Assembly: GCF_000014945.1 (NCBI RefSeq)
Contig: NC_008553.1
Span: 682,001 to 746,000 of the forward strand
Source: Methanothrix thermoacetophila PT
GTDB taxonomy: Archaea > Halobacteriota > Methanosarcinia > Methanotrichales > Methanotrichaceae
Direction: 5' to 3'
DNA: 64,000 bases
How positions within the stretch are numbered: position 1 is the first letter of the stretch; every line of letters starts with the position of its first letter. The notes beneath the pieces are model-generated. The model was given only the letters and a program-made list of their open reading frames with translations, had not been told where the DNA came from and did no database searches. Position numbers and translations under genes: made by a program. Below are positions 50,768 to 58,731 of this stretch, piece by piece.

Positions 50768-51440
50768 GTGATGCTGATGATATCAGCATCTTTGATCTCA
50801 GTTTTATCCAGTCTACCTCTCTTCAGCAGGAATAAGGTGCCTTTAGAAATTAAGCTTTTCGCAATAGCGACCTATCTGGTCTCATCCAGTGTGAGGAGGA
50901 CGGCAGCGGTTCTTGGTGTTGGAAAATCGAGCGTGCATTACTGGATCACCCGATTCAAGTATTCGCTGGATTACAAACCCGATGAGATAAAGTCTCTTGG
51001 GATAGTGAGACTCGATGTGGATGAAACCATTCTGAAGTATAATGGTAAGAAATGCTATCTTTTTGCTGCAATTGATCTCGAATCTGCACATACTAATGTG
51101 GGAGCAGCGGCTACTTTCAGTAGCCGCTAAATAAAATAATTCATCTAAGAGTATACTCAGCAAGAAATAATCTGACATCACATGCATTCTTAAAAATGCA
51201 CCTACTAACGTAGGTGCAGCAGATACTTTCAGTATCTGCTGAGTCTCGAGCATGTGTAACGCGGAGGAGATCGTTCTGGATAGAGGACTGTGGTACACAG
51301 AGACGCACTCTGTCAACTTTATATAAAATGCAACATAAAAGTCAGATACGAATCTTTTTGGGGAGAGAAGCCTCGTGGAATCTGTATTCTCCTCTTTCAA
51401 GCAACGAGCAAAAATATTGTTCTGCTCAATAACTGTGAAC
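50768..51440 (+). pseudogene. Disrupted IS6-like transposase
   Basis: The N-terminal part is open for 100 residues (VRRTAAVLGVGKSSVHYWI helix-turn-helix; VRLDVDETILKYNGKKCYLF, first catalytic Asp; AIDLES). It then runs into an unrelated insert at about 51086 with a stop at 51128. The C-terminal part resumes after 51245 in broken frames (EEIVLDRGLWYTETHSV; GERSLVESVFSSFKQRA with the catalytic Glu), with two in-frame stops around 51327-51340. The middle of the catalytic domain is missing. It cannot encode an active enzyme. Confidence 0.8.
51086..51241. repeat. Two copies of a structured double-hairpin repeat
   Basis: Copy 1 at 51086-51128, copy 2 at 51198-51241, 69 bp apart. In copy 2, hairpin one is GCACCTAC/GTAGGTGC with loop TAAC, and hairpin two is CAGCAGATAC/GTATCTGCTG with loop TTTCA. 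In copy 1, hairpin two is AGCGGCTAC/GTAGCCGCT with the same TTTCA loop, so three paired positions changed on both sides. Hairpin one is weaker in copy 1. The pair interrupts the transposase reading frame. Confidence 0.75.
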
Positions 51441-51773
51441 TTCAAAACGCAGGGATAATAACCTGAGAAGCCTTAGATGGATGAGCGCTATAGAAGAAGT
51501 CGCCTCAAAATTCCCAGACGTATTAATTTGTATGGATTGTATTTCCGAGCAGGATCGATGCAGATCAGCATCGTTGCTTAAATAGTTTAGAGATGAATCG
51601 GAATGCTGGAACAATTTCTGTAAAATGTTTATATTCTACTATAACTTCGCCAAGAAGTGCTAATGTTATTCGGACACGTCCCCCAAAAGCGGACAGAAAA
51701 CTATTTGTTAATGGAAACGATAAATCTCGGGAATACCGTCCTTGTTCTGAGAATTTAAAGGGGGCTGTATCGG
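51441..51773. other. Remnant IS tail and CorA upstream region
   Basis: About 330 bp. It includes the right terminal inverted repeat of the decayed IS at 51666-51682; between 51440 and 51660 the DNA shows no gene. The last 90 bp is the leader of corA, with AGGGGGC about 10 nt before its ATG. Confidence 0.45.
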
Positions 51774-52841
51774 ATGCAGGACCTGGCAGCCAGAAAGGTT
51801 AGCAAGATAGACCTCGATCCCATGGAGCTCATCGAGCGGTACGAGCCACGCGGCGCGCCGGAGAAGGCCAGGATCACTGTCATCGATTACGATGAGGTCC
51901 AGTTCCAGGAGGAAGAGGTCAAGAGCGTCGAAGAGTGCGCACCATACAGATACAAGCCTACCGTCACGTGGATCAAGGTAAATGGGATTCGCGACACCGA
52001 GACTATGGAGAAGCTCGGCAAGATATTCGACATACATCCGCTCACAATCGAGGATATCATAACAGGCCAGCGACCCAAGATGGAGGATTTCGGTGAGTAT
52101 ATTTTCATAGTTCTGCGTGTCTTTTACTACGACAGGATCGCGAATGAGATAACCTCTGAGCAGTTCAGCCTGATCTTCAGCTCCAATTTTGTGATAACCT
52201 TTGAGGAGAGCGGGGGCGATGTGTTCAAGCTCATCAAGGAGAGGATAAAGAACGAAAAGGGAAAGATCAGAAGGAGAGGCACAGACTATCTCGCGTATGT
52301 GCTCCTTGATGCGATTGTAGATAATTACTTCTACATACTGGAGCGGCTTGGTGACAGGATAGAGCTGCTCGAGACTGTGCTCGTGGAAGAGCCATCTGAG
52401 GAGAACCTGAGGGAGATCTACGAGCTCAAGAGCTCCATGATATTCCTCAGAAAGTCAGTCTGGCCACTCAGAGAGGTCATAACGAGGCTCGAGCGAGGCG
52501 ATTCGCCATTAATACATGAGGAGACCATAATTTACCTTAGGGACGTTTATGATCACACAATACAGGTTATCGATAACATCGAGATAATGCGTGATATGCT
52601 CTCTGAGATGGTCTCCATACATCTGTCCAGCGCGAGCAACGAGCTGAACAACACAATAAAAATCCTTACATCAATAACAATTATATTCATGCTGCCAACA
52701 CTGATCGCTAGCATTTACGGTATGAACTTCAGATATATGCCCGAGCTTGAGTGGAGGTACGGCTACTTCGCCACGCTGATCCTCATGGCATCGGCTGTCG
52801 TGACCACAGTATTATACTTCAAGAGGAAAGACTGGCTTTGA
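51774..52841 (+). CDS. corA: CorA-type magnesium/cobalt transporter
   Basis: 355 residues: a cytoplasmic N-terminal domain of about 280 residues (FDIHPLTIEDIITGQRPKME is characteristic), a long stalk helix, then two C-terminal membrane helices. The selectivity motif YGMNF follows the first (IFMLPTLIASIYGMNFRYMP). It ends in a basic KRKDW tail as in CorA proteins. A homopentameric Mg2+ channel. Confidence 0.95.
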   Translation: MQDLAARKVSKIDLDPMELIERYEPRGAPEKARITVIDYDEVQFQEEEVKSVEECAPYRYKPTVTWIKVNGIRDTETMEKLGKIFDIHPLTIEDIITGQRPKMEDFGEYIFIVLRVFYYDRIANEITSEQFSLIFSSNFVITFEESGGDVFKLIKERIKNEKGKIRRRGTDYLAYVLLDAIVDNYFYILERLGDRIELLETVLVEEPSEENLREIYELKSSMIFLRKSVWPLREVITRLERGDSPLIHEETIIYLRDVYDHTIQVIDNIEIMRDMLSEMVSIHLSSASNELNNTIKILTSITIIFMLPTLIASIYGMNFRYMPELEWRYGYFATLILMASAVVTTVLYFKRKDWL

Positions 52842-53166
52842 TATCTGGAGCGGTCTCACAATCACACAGGCAATCGAAGGAGATTGTACATTCTGCGGTC
52901 ACCTTTGGGGTTCACGGCCACTGATCTATCTAATATGGCGGTCTATTTCGATGCGGTCTCTTATCTCCTGAGACCACGCTGCGCGTCAGAGTTATGCAGG
53001 CATTTGTGCTGAGTCTGCCTCATCCAGCTGTCGGTTTAGCTATCTGTCGGTCTTTCGTTGAAGATTCATAACAGCAAATCGATCCGACGAGGGCCAGCCC
53101 AATAATGCCATTAGCGCAGACCGGAGGCACATCTATATATTTCATGATCTCATCTCTCTCGCAAAA
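52842..53166. other. Intergenic region
   Basis: About 325 bp with no gene or repeat recognised. ATCTATATATTTC near 53131-53143 is a TATA box for the next gene. Confidence 0.5.
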
Positions 53167-53613
53167 ATGAGCAGAAAAACGTGGGGTATTGCAATGTTGA
53201 AGAACATGATTATGGTAATTCTCATGGGTTCGCTCGTTCTTGGTCCAGCTGGTGCGGTCTGGATGAATTATGCTCCCAGCGCAGGGGAGGTTGTTGCACA
53301 GTTCAGCAAGCCGGTATACACGATCAACACGACGGGCCAGTCCATGCAGGGATACTATCCTCTCATGGGACAGAGCTTCTGGTTTGAGCCCATCCCAGTT
53401 GCAGGCCAGATTGCTGCCGCATCGGAGAATGCCACGCCGGTTGTGCTCGGCAGCATTCCTGTGAAACATTACATCACTGACTTTGGCCAGAACTGGGAGA
53501 GGAACGTGGAGTTCGCACAGACAAGATCATCATTCAGGATCGCCGCAGATGACACTCTCGGATCGCTCGGGCAGAACTGGAACATCTTCGATACAGGATG
53601 GATCGTGATTTGA
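53167..53613 (+). CDS. Exported hypothetical protein (148 aa)
   Basis: The start at 53167 lies about 27 nt after a CTATATATTT box, so it is probably leaderless; MLKN at 53194 is an alternative. Signal peptide IMVILMGSLVLGPAGA, then about 115 residues with aromatic-rich segments (SMQGYYPLMGQSFWFEPIPV; DFGQNWERNVEF) and no cysteine. No family recognised. A secreted or surface-associated role is likely from the signal peptide only. Confidence 0.65.
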   Translation: MSRKTWGIAMLKNMIMVILMGSLVLGPAGAVWMNYAPSAGEVVAQFSKPVYTINTTGQSMQGYYPLMGQSFWFEPIPVAGQIAAASENATPVVLGSIPVKHYITDFGQNWERNVEFAQTRSSFRIAADDTLGSLGQNWNIFDTGWIVI

Positions 53614-53765
53614 TGTCGTGGCCGTGATCCGTCTCCTCGCACGGTAATCTCTGGCATTGCACAGGCCAGACTTGATTTGCCGGATCAAGGGGTTGCAACG
53701 GTGCGGTGGCTATCGCACTGGTGCATCCAATACATTTAACTATCTTAAGGGGAGGTAATTTATCT

Positions 53766-54863
53766 GTGCGATCCATCCAGAAGACCGGCGTAAAGGGCTT
53801 GAGCGGGAAGACTGACAGGAACCGTATAACAGGTGCAAGGTTTTTGCTTCTCAGACCTGCTGGATATCCTCTAAAGAGCACGTTTCAGGAGTCTCCTGTC
53901 GTATCAGACCCAGTGCTATTCGAACGGTACGCAAAGGAGCAGTGGTACGGCGAGCTTGTCAGAGCAGGAGCATATCTTTTCGACAGGCGACTATACCCGG
54001 ACTTCGCATTCAAGGTTGTGAAGGTGTACCCCAGAGAGGCGGTGATTGGGGCAGATACAACGATAGTTGTGGAGAAACGGATAGAGCCGGCAGCTGTCGT
54101 GGAGCCTGCCTCCTTTGATGATGTTGTCGGTCAGCTCGATGCAAAGAGAAAGGTCAAGGTTATAAAGAGATACCTTGAGGAGCCTGAGAGGTTCGGGAGC
54201 TGGGCCCCACGCAACATACTCTTCTACGGCGCATCAGGTACAGGCAAGACGATGATAGCCAGAGCGCTTGCCACCGAGGCAAATGTTTCCATGATGCCAG
54301 TGAAATCAACATCACTTATTGGAGAATTCGTGGGTGAGGGGGCCAGACAGATCCACAGCCTCTACGACAGGGCTGAGCAGCTCTCTCCGTGTATCATATT
54401 CATAGATGAGATCGACGCCATAGCGCTGGACAGGCGCTACCAGGATCTCAGGGGCGATGTCTCGGAGATAGTGAATGCGCTGCTCACAGAGATGGATGGC
54501 ATCTCATCCAGACGCGGCGTCTGCACGATAGCCGCGACCAACAAGATCGAGCTCCTCGATCCGTCAATACGATCGAGGTTCGAAGAGGAGATTGAGTTCA
54601 AGCTCCCATCCCATGAGGATAGGCTTGAGATATTGAGGAGAAATGCCAGCAAGATGCCGCTGGAGGTCAGGGGCGACCTCGCAGAGATCGCGAAGCTGAC
54701 AGAGGGCTTCTCCGGCAGGGACCTTGTGGACAAGATCCTGAAGGTGGCGCTCCATCAGGCGATCATCGAAGACTCCAGATTCGTCGAGCGGCGTCATTTG
54801 ATGGACGCGCTCCAGCGCATCAAGCGCGATGTGAAGGAGCCTCCGGGAGAGATGTTCATCTGA
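53766..54863 (+). CDS. AAA ATPase (Cdc48/proteasome-ATPase-like, single AAA domain)
   Basis: A GTG at 53766 with GGGGAGGT 9 nt upstream gives 365 residues. A 110-residue N-terminal region of unknown fold precedes the AAA domain. Walker A FYGASGTGKTMIA, Walker B CIIFIDEIDAIALDRR, sensor ATNKIELLDPSIRSRFEEE with the arginine finger, and the C-terminal lid GFSGRDLVDKIL are all intact. It probably unfolds or remodels a substrate protein; partner unknown. It precedes the HTH-ACT regulator gene by 13 bp. Confidence 0.85.
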   Translation: MRSIQKTGVKGLSGKTDRNRITGARFLLLRPAGYPLKSTFQESPVVSDPVLFERYAKEQWYGELVRAGAYLFDRRLYPDFAFKVVKVYPREAVIGADTTIVVEKRIEPAAVVEPASFDDVVGQLDAKRKVKVIKRYLEEPERFGSWAPRNILFYGASGTGKTMIARALATEANVSMMPVKSTSLIGEFVGEGARQIHSLYDRAEQLSPCIIFIDEIDAIALDRRYQDLRGDVSEIVNALLTEMDGISSRRGVCTIAATNKIELLDPSIRSRFEEEIEFKLPSHEDRLEILRRNASKMPLEVRGDLAEIAKLTEGFSGRDLVDKILKVALHQAIIEDSRFVERRHLMDALQRIKRDVKEPPGEMFI

Positions 54864-54875
54864 GGAGGCGCTTGC

Positions 54876-55379
54876 ATGTGGCAGCAGATCCTGAGTAAGT
54901 TCAGGCGCTATCCTGCTCAAGAGAAGGTCGTCAGGCTGATACTGTCAAGGGGTTTTCAGATAAATGAGCGCGGCAGGGTCGCTTCCGGCTCGATAGAAAT
55001 CCCTCATGCGCAGATCGCTAAAGAGATCGATGTTGATAGAAGAGTGGTCGACACCACAGCGATGGCCATTCGCGAGGATCCCGAGCTCTGGAAAGTATTC
55101 AAAAATGTGAGATCTGTGCTTTTTCTTGCGGATGTTGCACCTGTGCTCGGGCTCGGCGTGATCGAGATCACTCCCGTAGATGCCAGACAGACCGGCCTTC
55201 TGGGGAGCGTCGCCATAGCTGTGGCAAAACATGGATTGAGCATACGCCAGGCAGTATCTGACGATCCCTTCTTCGTGGAGGATCCGAAGCTCACAATCAT
55301 CACAGAGGGTAAGATCCCCGGCGAGCTTGTGACAATTCTGAAGGAGATTGATGGCGTTAAAAAGGTCACAGTGGAGTGA
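54876..55379 (+). CDS. HTH-ACT domain protein (predicted regulator of amino acid metabolism)
   Basis: 167 residues with GGAGG about 9 nt before the ATG. The N-terminal winged-helix-like region (KVVRLILSRGFQINERG; AQIAKEIDVDRRVVDTTAMA) is followed by an ACT-like domain ending LVTILKEIDGVKKVTVE. It matches a conserved archaeal family predicted to sense amino acids. It forms a two-gene unit with the AAA ATPase, an uncommon pairing. Confidence 0.8.
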   Translation: MWQQILSKFRRYPAQEKVVRLILSRGFQINERGRVASGSIEIPHAQIAKEIDVDRRVVDTTAMAIREDPELWKVFKNVRSVLFLADVAPVLGLGVIEITPVDARQTGLLGSVAIAVAKHGLSIRQAVSDDPFFVEDPKLTIITEGKIPGELVTILKEIDGVKKVTVE

Positions 55380-55594
55380 TCTTTTCTTTGGCTCATGAGG
55401 TCAGCCCCTCAACCAGCATCAATCCTGATCCGCTGACAGACAGTAGCGGGAGCAGGCTCTGGTTTTCAGGCCGGAGAAGAAGTCACCTTTCTGTCATACC
55501 TGTAACACCTAGAGCATGGGACCGCTCTGGTCCGCCGAAGATCGGGAGGATGTGTTTAGAATGATGCCATTTATGTCCCCATAGAGATGCGATC

Positions 55595-56650
55595 TCAGGG
55601 CTTGAGCCTCCTGACCTCCACATATTCCACGCCGTCGTCGCTGTATGCGAACACCATCATCTTTCGCACGCTGTGAGCCAGCCGAACCGCTCTGGAGAGC
55701 ACAGGGAGATGAAATACATGATCTACTCTCACAGTATGCACCAGGTATTCTGAGTGCGTGCCCCTCTTTTCCGCATCAACGCTCTTGTACACTCTGAAGT
55801 GCGTCCCGAACTTGAAGCCGGTCTTCACGACGAGCTTCCGGTCCCTAAGATCCCTGTAGACACGGTACTTCATCTCGAAGTCCTCCTCGATCTCAGACGC
55901 CCTCCTCATCAGCTCGTCCAGCGGAACTGGAACTCCGGATCGATCCACAAGCTGGATCATGCCCCTCTCAAGAAGGTACGCGGTCTCCACGAGCGAGAGC
56001 TGGAGCCTCTCCCCGATCATCTTCCCATAAAAACCGTGTTTATGCAGCCTCTCCGATGCCTTGGGATCCCACAGCACCACCCTGTCATCCAGAAGCGTCG
56101 CCTGCCCGCCAGGCTCTGCAGATTCTGTCCTGCCCGAGGGATTTGATTCCCTCACCTCGTAGTACGTTATATCGCTCTCCTCATCGACGACCGCGAGCAT
56201 GAGCCTTCTCCTCATCTGGCTGGAGAGCCTCAGGGGCTCAACGATCCTCTCTATAGGCAGCGGTGTCCGCTCAGAGACGACAAAAACGTAGAACTCTGCA
56301 GGCGTCTTTCCGGGATGTCCCCCACGCGGGTAAACTCTGAAGTCGGGGACTCCTGGCTGGACATAATAACCCCTCTCCCTCAGGTCCTTGTACACCACAT
56401 ACCTGAACTCGAAGCCCTTCTCGAAAGAGGATGCGAGCTCGAAGAAGCTCCGAAAGCTCAGGATGTGCCCATCATACTCGATCCTCAATCTGGATCTGTC
56501 GAGAAGATATGCGGCCTCGACGAGCGTCAGCTCGAGCCCGTCATCAAGAGGCCGCCCGAAGTAGCCCTGCTCGTAAAGCACCTTAACAGCATCTTTCCCG
56601 AGATGGACTTTCCCGGATTCAAGCCTTCCAAGCAGCGGCTCCTCTGACAT
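55595..56650 (-). CDS. endA: tRNA-splicing endonuclease (two-repeat, homodimeric type)
   Basis: 351 residues made of two EndA-like repeats: residues 1-170 (degenerate, structural) and about 175-351 (catalytic). The catalytic triad of Tyr, His and Lys is placed in FKFGTHFRVY, SEYLVHTV and LAHSVRKMM. It cuts introns from pre-tRNA and pre-rRNA at bulge-helix-bulge motifs. The ATG is 2 bp after the GAPDH-like gene's stop. Confidence 0.92.
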   Translation of the reverse strand: MSEEPLLGRLESGKVHLGKDAVKVLYEQGYFGRPLDDGLELTLVEAAYLLDRSRLRIEYDGHILSFRSFFELASSFEKGFEFRYVVYKDLRERGYYVQPGVPDFRVYPRGGHPGKTPAEFYVFVVSERTPLPIERIVEPLRLSSQMRRRLMLAVVDEESDITYYEVRESNPSGRTESAEPGGQATLLDDRVVLWDPKASERLHKHGFYGKMIGERLQLSLVETAYLLERGMIQLVDRSGVPVPLDELMRRASEIEEDFEMKYRVYRDLRDRKLVVKTGFKFGTHFRVYKSVDAEKRGTHSEYLVHTVRVDHVFHLPVLSRAVRLAHSVRKMMVFAYSDDGVEYVEVRRLKP

Positions 56651-56652
56651 GA

Positions 56653-57807
56653 TCAGATGCTCAGCTTGTCAGGCCATACGCCATGGACCACTCCGATGGC
56701 TCTGTCTACCGTCTCATGAACATCAGCAGCGGGATATCCGCAGGAGAGCATGTACGCTTCCACGTGGTTGGGCACAGCGATCGACATCTGCTCGACCATC
56801 GAGACAGTCTGCATGATCGTGTAATCGCCGAGTTCGAAGGGTATTATCGCATCTGACACGAGAAGCTCAAATATCTCTGGAGAGATCGGCCTCTCAAAGC
56901 CTGACAGGAACGCCTCGAGTATCTCGCTCGTCCACTCATGACGCCTTCCGCCCGCGTCCTGATAGGGTATCACGACAACCTCACGCGTGCTGGCGAGCCT
57001 CTCGACGAGATCCTGTGGTGTCAATTGCCCCTTGAATATCAAATTGAGAAAATTCGTATGTGGTATCGTCGTCGGCACCTTCGAGGCGCGTATCGAGAAC
57101 CTTACATCCTTGAAGATTGTGCCCGCGTCCGCGCCCTGATGACCTGCACCCCTTCCGAACTGTATGGCACTCGGCGATGCGCGCACGACTGTGTGCGGAT
57201 CTCCATGTCTCCTGTCGATATTCCCAATTATGCCGCAGAGCCCGAGTGGGCGCGCAGCATATGCAAGCCTGCTCAGGCCTGTCGTGTTGCAGCTGGTGCA
57301 CTGCACGACCCTTGGCTTCGCCTTCAGAAACCTCTCGTAGTTCTCAAGCCCGAAGAAAAACTCTCTCCTTAGATCCTCCTTCACATCATCTGTGAGCTGG
57401 AACCCCTCCTCCTCGAGCCCCTTCTGGAGCTTATCCCTGTGGGCCCCGCCCATAAGTGCTACGAAGCAGCCGTGCTCCAGCCCGGATTTCAGGTATGGCA
57501 GCTCCTCATCACCAGGTGTGCCAATCATGACGAACTCAGAGCTCTCGAAGAAATCCCTGTATCCTCCCTCCAGCTTGAACCCTGCACTCTCCCATTTTGC
57601 CCTGTCCTCGTCATTGCTGGCATACGCCCTGACACCGCAGATCCTGATCATCTTCCTCAGCATCGATACGGCTCTGGCATGCGGTTTTCTCACGAGAACA
57701 TTTATATCGCCACTGATGCCGGCTGCCTGCTTAACAGCATGCAGGGCGAAAATTGTTCTCTTGCTCTCCGTGCCATCAAAACCCACAAAGCCAGCATTCT
57801 TATTCAA
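56653..57807 (-). CDS. Divergent type II glyceraldehyde-3-phosphate dehydrogenase-like protein
   Basis: 384 residues. The active-site region VQCTSCNTTGLSRLAY and the RRHGDPHTVVRASPSAIQ, PTTIPHTNFLNL and MQTVSMVEQMSIAVPNHVEA stretches match archaeal type II GAPDH. The N-terminal nucleotide-binding loop is altered: VGFDGTESKRT replaces the usual GYGTIGKRVADA, losing glycines and several residues. The protein is also about 40 residues longer than typical. NAD(P) binding may be changed, and a role other than standard glycolysis is possible. It is in one unit with endA. Confidence 0.8.
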   Translation of the reverse strand: MNKNAGFVGFDGTESKRTIFALHAVKQAAGISGDINVLVRKPHARAVSMLRKMIRICGVRAYASNDEDRAKWESAGFKLEGGYRDFFESSEFVMIGTPGDEELPYLKSGLEHGCFVALMGGAHRDKLQKGLEEEGFQLTDDVKEDLRREFFFGLENYERFLKAKPRVVQCTSCNTTGLSRLAYAARPLGLCGIIGNIDRRHGDPHTVVRASPSAIQFGRGAGHQGADAGTIFKDVRFSIRASKVPTTIPHTNFLNLIFKGQLTPQDLVERLASTREVVVIPYQDAGGRRHEWTSEILEAFLSGFERPISPEIFELLVSDAIIPFELGDYTIMQTVSMVEQMSIAVPNHVEAYMLSCGYPAADVHETVDRAIGVVHGVWPDKLSI

Positions 57808-57921
57808 GTACGATCACTTCCTGCGCGGTGTTGAGAGTGCACCATATTTAAGATTTCTTGGAATGACCATCCAGACGCACTCATAACGCCAATCCGACGG
57901 CTGCTGGTTCAGCTGCATCCC

Positions 57922-58662
57922 TCAAACAACACTCTCCCCAGCGACCAGATTTCTCAGGACGGATCTGAATTTCCCGGCGCGGTGGCAGAGGTGTCTTCTG
58001 AGACATTCATCACCGGATGATACAGCCACGATGCAGCCCCTCCACCGTCCCCCTTCCAGGCCAGCCTCGTGGAATACCAGAGGATGCAGATCCAGATGCT
58101 CAGGAAACGCAGCACCATCCATGATATGCCAGCTCATCGCCGTCCAGCCGCGGTCAGAGGCATCTTTTAAAAGCTCGATCGCCTTATCCTGATCATCCGG
58201 AGAGGGGGGGTCAATGAGCAGAAGCCCTGGATCGCGTCTATTCAGGAGATCCATGACCCCAGAAAAGCCATCGCCCAGATGAAAATGTATGTCAGGACAG
58301 GCACTCCAGCTCTTCCCGACATCCTCGCTGATGTCCCATAGCTCAGCCACAACCCTCCTGCGGAAAAATCTGCCGAGCCTGAGGATGATCTTTGCGGATC
58401 CTGGGTAAATCTGGAGATGCTCATCATTCATCTCCTCCAGAACCGCGAAGTACGGGCTCTCGATCTCTGATCTCAGATGCCAGCACCTTCCTATGCCCCA
58501 CCTCCACTCTCCATTGGGAGCAAGCGTGTACGCAGTGTAACCGGCATGCGATTCTGCATACACCAGATCCGAACGGCAGAGCAGATATGCTGCAGCCTCT
58601 GATAGCAGAAAGTGCTTCCAGACATCTCCGGCATTTCCTGCATGCTCCCTGTGGTCATACAT
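57922..58662 (-). CDS. RlmJ-like 23S rRNA adenine-N6 methyltransferase family protein
   Basis: 246 residues from MYDHREHAGNAGDVWKHF, an opening that closely follows RlmJ (H-x-x-HAGN-x-DV-x-KH). The SAM region YAESHAGYTAY and the catalytic motif LLLIDPPSPDD (replacing the usual DPPY) at about 150-160 are visible. GGAG 6 nt before the ATG at 58662 decides the start. Bacterial RlmJ modifies A2030; the archaeal target is unknown. Divergent from feoB. Confidence 0.75.
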   Translation of the reverse strand: MYDHREHAGNAGDVWKHFLLSEAAAYLLCRSDLVYAESHAGYTAYTLAPNGEWRWGIGRCWHLRSEIESPYFAVLEEMNDEHLQIYPGSAKIILRLGRFFRRRVVAELWDISEDVGKSWSACPDIHFHLGDGFSGVMDLLNRRDPGLLLIDPPSPDDQDKAIELLKDASDRGWTAMSWHIMDGAAFPEHLDLHPLVFHEAGLEGGRWRGCIVAVSSGDECLRRHLCHRAGKFRSVLRNLVAGESVV

Positions 58663-58731
58663 CGTAATCTCCACAGGTTCTCAGGGAAGCTATATCTTTC
58701 TGTTCGATAACCTTCCCTCCGGAGTCTCAAT

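Larger units (their letters stand above)
50599..51682 (+). mobile_element. Decayed insertion sequence, probable parent of the family B MITEs
   Basis: 17-bp terminal inverted repeats match at 16 of 17 positions: GGGACCTGTCCGAATAA at 50599-50615 and, reversed, GGGACGTGTCCGAATAA at 51666-51682. Inside lies a broken transposase gene. The same terminal sequence bounds the five 75-90 bp family B elements in the window. No target duplication could be seen, consistent with age. Confidence 0.75.

Noticed and set aside
55500-55540. GACC/GGTC mini-hairpin as terminator between the ACT and endA genes
   Set aside because: Only a 4-bp stem and no T-run on either strand.
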